Assembly (NCBI RefSeq): GCF_011064615.1
Contig: NZ_JAALJH010000035.1
Coordinates: forward strand, 26,006 to 90,005
DNA: 64,000 nt
DNA from: Aquisphaera insulae
GTDB lineage: Bacteria; Planctomycetota; Planctomycetia; Isosphaerales; Isosphaeraceae
Direction: 5' to 3'
How positions within the stretch are numbered: position 1 is the first letter of the stretch; each line of letters begins with the position of its first letter. Of this stretch, positions 59,666 to 64,000 are shown one piece after another. Made by a program: the position numbers and the translations under genes. The notes under the pieces were generated by a model. It searched no databases, was not told where the DNA came from, and saw only the letters and a program-made list of their open reading frames with translations.

Positions 59666-62600
59666 GTGTGGGCGGGGGAGCCAATGCCACCGTCAGAGCC
59701 CGACGATCCGTTGCGAACCATGGATGAAGTGTCTCACGAGCCGATCGACGAGCTCGAGAAGACGGCTCCGGACGACGTTGCTCGCTTCTTCACCGTTCGG
59801 CAGGTGACAGGAACCTCCCTCGGGCCCGAAGGCCAGGACAAGCGCCCGATTGCCACGGCCCCCAACGCAGCCACCCCCGTCGTGCCCGGCTTCGAGATCG
59901 TCGGTGTGCTCGGCCGAGGCGCGATGGGCGTGGTCTACGAGGCCAGGCATCTTGCCCTGAAGCGGGTGGTCGCCCTCAAGATGATCCTCAGCGGCGGCCA
60001 TGCCGGCGAGGTGGAGCGGCTACGCTTCTGGGCCGAGGCCGAGGCGGTGGCTCGCTTGCAGCACCCGAACATCGTGCAGGTCCATGAGGTCGGCGAGCAC
60101 GAGGGCTTGCCCTATGCCGCGCTCGAGTTCGTCGAGGGCGGCACGTTCGCCCAGAGGCTGAAGCGGGGCCCGGTGAGCCCGCGCGAGGCCGCCGAGGTGA
60201 TCGCGACCCTCGCAGGGGCCATGCACCTGGCCCACACCCGCAACATCATCCACCGCGACCTCAAGCCCGCGAACATCCTGCTGGACGCCAATGGCTCGCC
60301 GAAGGTGACGGACTTCGGCCTTGCCCGACAGCTCGACAGCGACATCGGTCAAACCCAGACGGGAACGACGCTCGGCACGCCCAGTTACATGTCGCCGGAA
60401 CAGGCCGCCGGCGAATCCAAGCACGTCGGGCCGGCGGCGGACGTGTATGCCCTGGGGGCCATCCTGTACGAGTGCCTGACGGGGCGACCGCCATTCCAGG
60501 CCAGCAGCATCGTCGCCACCCTGGACATGGTTCGCAGCCAGCAGCCGGTCGCCCCTCATCTCCTCCGCGCCGGGGTGCCGGCCGACCTGGAGACGATCTG
60601 CCTCAAGTGCCTGCGGAAGGAGCCGGAGAAACGCTACTCCAGTGCCGACTCCCTGGCCGACGACCTGCGCCGTTGGCAGCGCGGGGAGCCGATCCGGGCC
60701 CGGCCGGTTCCCCTGTGGGAGCAATTGCTCCTGTGGGCGTGGCGCCGTCCGGCCCTGGCCGCGCTCGTCGTCCTCGTGCACCTGTGCCTGGCGGCTCTCC
60801 TGGGCCTGGGAATCTGGTCGTATACCGAGATCAACCGGGCCCTCGCCGATGCCAACGCGGAGAAGCTCAAGTCGCAGCGGATGTCGGCCGGCCTGGCCCT
60901 CGACCGCGGCTTGCAGCTCAGCTTGGAGGGCAAGGTGACCGAGGGGCTGCTCTGGATGCCGGAAAGCCTCGCTGTCAATCCGGAGGAAGACCGGGGCTTT
61001 GCCGACCTGGTGCGCTTGAATCTCGCCGCCTGGCGGGCGACCATGACCGTCCAGCGATCCCTCATCGGCCACGAAGGATGGGTGACGTGTGTGGCCTACA
61101 GCCCGGATGGTGCGACCTATGCCACCGCCGTGGGCAACTCCGTGCGCCGCCGGGATGCCTTGACCGGCGAGCCGGTTGGCCAGGCCCTGGTCCATTCTGG
61201 GGAGGTCCTCGCGATGGCCTTCAGCCCGGACGGCCGGCTCCTCGCCACGGGGACCGACGACAAGTCGGTGCGGATCTGGGATATCGCCACAGGAACGCTG
61301 AGCGGTCCACCGATCCCGCAACCGGACTTCGTGAACTCCGTCGAGTTCAGCCCGGACGGTCGTTGGCTGCTGGCGGCAACGGGCTATCCCGATTACTCGG
61401 TCGCCAGCTCGGCGCGGGTCTGGGAAGTTGCCGGCGGCAAGCCGGTCAGTCCGCCCTTGCCCCATCCCGCGACGATCCGAGGCGGCGTGTTCACACCGGA
61501 TGGCGGGCTGGCGATCACGGGTGCCTACGACGGCTTGATCCGCTTCTGGGATACCTCGACCTGGAAGCTCTCGGGAGAGCCGATCAAGACGACGCAGGTG
61601 GTGGCGATGGCCCTGAGCCGAGATGGCCTGTACCTGGCCGTGGCCTGCAACAGCAACGAGGCGTTCGTCTATTCGGTCCCGGACCGCCGGCTGGTGAGCT
61701 CGCCCATGCGTCATCCTGGACTCTTGAAGGCCATCGGCTTCCACCCCGATGGCGGCCTGGTGGCAACCGGCTGCGAGGATAGCCTTGCCCGCCTCTGGGA
61801 CTGGTCACCGGGCAAACAGGTCGGACCGCCGCTCCTCCATCAGAACTCCGTGATCGCGGTGGACTTCAGCCCCGACGGCCGTCGCGTGATCACCGGCTCG
61901 GAAGACAAACTCGCCCGCATCTGGGACCTGCCCCTCCACGCGCTCACGGCCATTCCGCTGACTCAGAGCGATCCCGCCCTGACCCGGAGCAGCCTGGACC
62001 CATCGCTCGTCTCGGGTCGCCCCCGGACCCGGATCACCGGCGACCGGGGCCGGCCGATCCCGCACTGGGTCTGGGAGTACCTCTGTGCCTCGTTCAGTCC
62101 TGATGGACGCTACGTCGTCACGGGGAGCACCGATAACTCGGCTCGCGTCTGGGAGGTGGCGACCGGGCGGCTGATCGGCAAGCCGCTGTTGCACGACAAT
62201 TGGGTTCGCACGGTGGCCTTTGCCCCGGACAACCAGCACGTACTCACCGGCAGCCACGACAACACCGCCCAGCTCTGGGACATTCACACGGGCGAACGAG
62301 CCGCGCCGACCCTGCACCATGCGCGGGGAATTGTCAGCGTGGCGGTCAGCCCCGACGGGACCAGGGCGTTGACGGGCAGCGGCGACAAGACCGCACGGCT
62401 CTGGAATCTCCAGACGGGCCAACCGATCGGCCCGCCGATGCGGCACGTCGGGGAAGTGCTCTCGGTGAGCTTCAGCGACGATGGGGCCCTCGCGCTGACC
62501 GGCACATTGAACGGCGAGGTCGTGCTCTGGGACTCGGCCACCGCCCTCCCCATCGGCCCGCCCGCTCTTCACGAGGGCGCCGTCACAAGCGTCCGTTTCG

Positions 62601-63811
62601 CCGACGATCGCCGGAGCTTCTTGACCCTGTGCGACGACGGTGCCGCCCGGCGCTGGCCCTTACCGCAACCGGTTGCCGGCGACCCGGCCCTGGTCAAGTT
62701 GTGGGTGCAAACGATCACCGGCGAGCAGCAGGACACGGGCAAGGCTGGCTTGGTCCTCGACGCCCCAGCCTGGCGTGAGCGGCGCGCACAGGTCATGGGC
62801 AGCCCGCTGGCGGCGGACCTCGAACCAGGCGCCGACGCGATCCTCAGTTGGCACGATGGGATGGCCGGGGCATTTGAAGTCGCGGGGCCTCCTGGGGCGG
62901 CGCTGTCCCACCTCGACTGGTTGTCGAAGGCCCGTCCCACCGACTGGTCGTTGCACGCCCGGCGGGCCGCCGTGTTGCACCGCAGCTCCCGCGATGCCGA
63001 GGCGAGGGGAGAGCTCGACCGGGCCCGTGAACTCGGCGGGCTCGAATCCGCGCGCGGCTGGTGCGCCCAGCGTGCGGAGAACCTCGAGCGCGTGCACCGG
63101 CACGAGGCGTCGCTCTGGTTTCACGACTGGATTGTCGCCGCCGACCCGAAGTACCCCGAGTCCCACGACGCAATCGGCCACTGTAAAGCGCGCCTGGGCC
63201 GTTTCGCCGAGGCCAGCGACCACTTCACGCGGGCCGTGACGCTGGCCCCCGATCGCATCGGCTACCGCCGCGACCTGGCAATGGCCCGGCTGGCTCTGGA
63301 CGACCAGGCAGGCTACCGGAATGCCTGTGCGCGCATGATCGAGCTCGCCGAGGCCACCGAGGACCCAGGGGCGGCACAGATGACCGCGCTGACCTGTGTG
63401 CTCGAAGCAAACACAGTGCCACAGTGGGACGCCGTGATCCGCCTGGCGGTCCGAGCCGCCGAGGGCTACGACGGCGATTCTCGCATCCACGTGGCCGCGC
63501 TCCTGCGTGCGGGCCGCCTTGCCGAGGCGCTTCAGCGCCCATGGAGTAAGCAGACCAAGTACTCCCACATCGGCTGGGAATGGCTCTTTCAGTGCATGCT
63601 GCACCATCAGGCCGGCCGCCGTGAAGAAGCTCGCTCGATCCTCGAGGACGAATCGACGGCGATCGACCACATGGATCAGGAGATGCCTCGTGACCCCAAG
63701 AGCAAGATCTGGTCCGACTGGATTTACTACGTCCAGTGCCACCTACTTCGCAAAGAGGCCGAGGACCTGCTACGCCGGGACGAGTTGCGAAAAGCGATGC
63801 CCCCAGGTTAG
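59666..63811 (+). CDS. Ser/Thr protein kinase with WD40 and TPR repeats
   Basis: 1381 residues. The kinase domain (about 70-335) has GRGAMGVVYEA, Lys in VALKM, HRDLKPANILL near 196 and DFGLA, SYMSPEQAAGE; all catalytic residues are present. One membrane helix follows at about 360-385. Some eleven to twelve WD40 repeats occupy about 465-1000 (FSPDGRLLATGTDDKSVRIWD and similar), with an extra ~45-residue insert near 770-815. TPR-like helices end the chain (ASDHFTRAVTLAPDRIGYRR). This is a typical planctomycete combination. I prefer the GTG at 59666 with AGAGGGA five bases before it; the ATG at 59684 has its GGGGGAG only three bases away. Targets are unknown. The stop codon lies at the edge of an insertion sequence. 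Confidence 0.9.
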   Translation: MWAGEPMPPSEPDDPLRTMDEVSHEPIDELEKTAPDDVARFFTVRQVTGTSLGPEGQDKRPIATAPNAATPVVPGFEIVGVLGRGAMGVVYEARHLALKRVVALKMILSGGHAGEVERLRFWAEAEAVARLQHPNIVQVHEVGEHEGLPYAALEFVEGGTFAQRLKRGPVSPREAAEVIATLAGAMHLAHTRNIIHRDLKPANILLDANGSPKVTDFGLARQLDSDIGQTQTGTTLGTPSYMSPEQAAGESKHVGPAADVYALGAILYECLTGRPPFQASSIVATLDMVRSQQPVAPHLLRAGVPADLETICLKCLRKEPEKRYSSADSLADDLRRWQRGEPIRARPVPLWEQLLLWAWRRPALAALVVLVHLCLAALLGLGIWSYTEINRALADANAEKLKSQRMSAGLALDRGLQLSLEGKVTEGLLWMPESLAVNPEEDRGFADLVRLNLAAWRATMTVQRSLIGHEGWVTCVAYSPDGATYATAVGNSVRRRDALTGEPVGQALVHSGEVLAMAFSPDGRLLATGTDDKSVRIWDIATGTLSGPPIPQPDFVNSVEFSPDGRWLLAATGYPDYSVASSARVWEVAGGKPVSPPLPHPATIRGGVFTPDGGLAITGAYDGLIRFWDTSTWKLSGEPIKTTQVVAMALSRDGLYLAVACNSNEAFVYSVPDRRLVSSPMRHPGLLKAIGFHPDGGLVATGCEDSLARLWDWSPGKQVGPPLLHQNSVIAVDFSPDGRRVITGSEDKLARIWDLPLHALTAIPLTQSDPALTRSSLDPSLVSGRPRTRITGDRGRPIPHWVWEYLCASFSPDGRYVVTGSTDNSARVWEVATGRLIGKPLLHDNWVRTVAFAPDNQHVLTGSHDNTAQLWDIHTGERAAPTLHHARGIVSVAVSPDGTRALTGSGDKTARLWNLQTGQPIGPPMRHVGEVLSVSFSDDGALALTGTLNGEVVLWDSATALPIGPPALHEGAVTSVRFADDRRSFLTLCDDGAARRWPLPQPVAGDPALVKLWVQTITGEQQDTGKAGLVLDAPAWRERRAQVMGSPLAADLEPGADAILSWHDGMAGAFEVAGPPGAALSHLDWLSKARPTDWSLHARRAAVLHRSSRDAEARGELDRARELGGLESARGWCAQRAENLERVHRHEASLWFHDWIVAADPKYPESHDAIGHCKARLGRFAEASDHFTRAVTLAPDRIGYRRDLAMARLALDDQAGYRNACARMIELAEATEDPGAAQMTALTCVLEANTVPQWDAVIRLAVRAAEGYDGDSRIHVAALLRAGRLAEALQRPWSKQTKYSHIGWEWLFQCMLHHQAGRREEARSILEDESTAIDHMDQEMPRDPKSKIWSDWIYYVQCHLLRKEAEDLLRRDELRKAMPPG

Positions 63812-64000
63812 GTCTTGTGGACAACGGTTGGCTGATTTCGGTTTATGAGGGTCACGCGTTGACACCACGGAGGCCCCGCCATGCGACATCGCCACGCGAT
63901 CTCGGACGACGATTGGGCCCGGATCAAGGACCTCCTGCCCGGACAGCCTGGCCAGCACGGCAAGGTCGCCAGGGACAAGCGCCTCGTCCTTGATGCCGTG
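63812..64000 (+). mobile_element. Left end of an IS5-type insertion sequence
   Basis: The sequence from GGTCTTGTGGACAAC (63811 or 63812) to the right edge looks like the left end and transposase start of an IS5-family element; the right end is outside the window. It abuts TTAG at 63808-63811, which fits IS5-type targets (YTAR or TNA). Boundaries are inferred without the other end. Confidence 0.6.
63881..64000 (+). CDS. IS5-family transposase, N-terminal part
   Basis: The frame from ATG 63881 reads MRHRHAISDDDWARIKDLLP, then GQPGQHGKVARDKRLVLDAV, open to the right edge. This is the typical N-terminal domain (DUF4096) of IS5-group transposases, whose DDE domain would follow. GGAGG lies at 63869-63873. 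It begins 70 bases after the kinase stop. Partial only because the window ends. Confidence 0.85.
   Translation, partial: MRHRHAISDDDWARIKDLLPGQPGQHGKVARDKRLVLDAV

Overview
The window comes from a GC-rich bacterium that reads as a planctomycete of the Isosphaeraceae type. The signs are three DUF1559 proteins (two with prepilin-like N-termini), a giant secreted protein with the planctomycete LExRxLL motif near its N-terminus, an ECF sigma factor with a membrane and extracytoplasmic extension, a Ser/Thr kinase fused to WD40 and TPR repeats, a repeat-enlarged SecA and futalosine-pathway menaquinone genes. I could not run searches; names rest on motifs and gene order.

Layout. 1-8.4 kb: the 3' part of a large unknown protein, a degenerate HD-domain protein, parB, a sensor-kinase-like protein, tRNA-Pro(TGG), rpiA, deoC and a CoA-binding protein. 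8.4-11.8 kb: an ECF sigma factor translationally coupled to a DUF1559 pseudopilin, bracketed by the intact CoA-binding gene and a decayed copy of its 3' half. 11.8-16.3 kb (minus strand): trxA, trpF, rnc, a membrane protein and a doubled YcxB-like protein. 16.4-24.3 kb: a Ca2+/H+ antiporter (plus), then on the minus strand dnaG-rpoD with a clear promoter and terminator, a coiled-coil zinc-ribbon protein and an HtrA protease.

24.5-33.8 kb (plus strand): bestrophin-like channel, U32 peptidase/hydroxylase, Uma2-type nuclease, alpha/beta hydrolase, tatC with an enlarged loop, and hom followed by a phosphoglycerate-mutase-like gene that may supply homoserine kinase. 33.8-37.2 kb (minus): a BlaI/M56 sensor pair and a DUF1559-like membrane protein. 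37.2-43.5 kb (minus): mqnA, mqnC, an ABC exporter whose permease is fused to a CPBP protease, and a probable aminodeoxyfutalosine deaminase. 43.8-49.7 kb (plus): secA, the Kdo transferase gene waaA and a DUF3467 protein.

50.2-64 kb is accessory in character: a 1560-residue LExRxLL subtilisin-like protein, a 1.2 kb non-coding stretch with strong inverted repeats and a frameshifted remnant of a REP-associated tyrosine transposase, a DUF1559 protein, a tRNA-Ser-like remnant, a GH85-like endo-beta-N-acetylglucosaminidase of lower GC, a WD40/TPR Ser/Thr kinase, and the left end of an IS5-type element that begins at the kinase stop codon. The best candidates for something new are the five-module SecA expansion, the GH85-like enzyme with an altered catalytic pair inside a likely island, and the subtilisin-like protein with an altered oxyanion residue.
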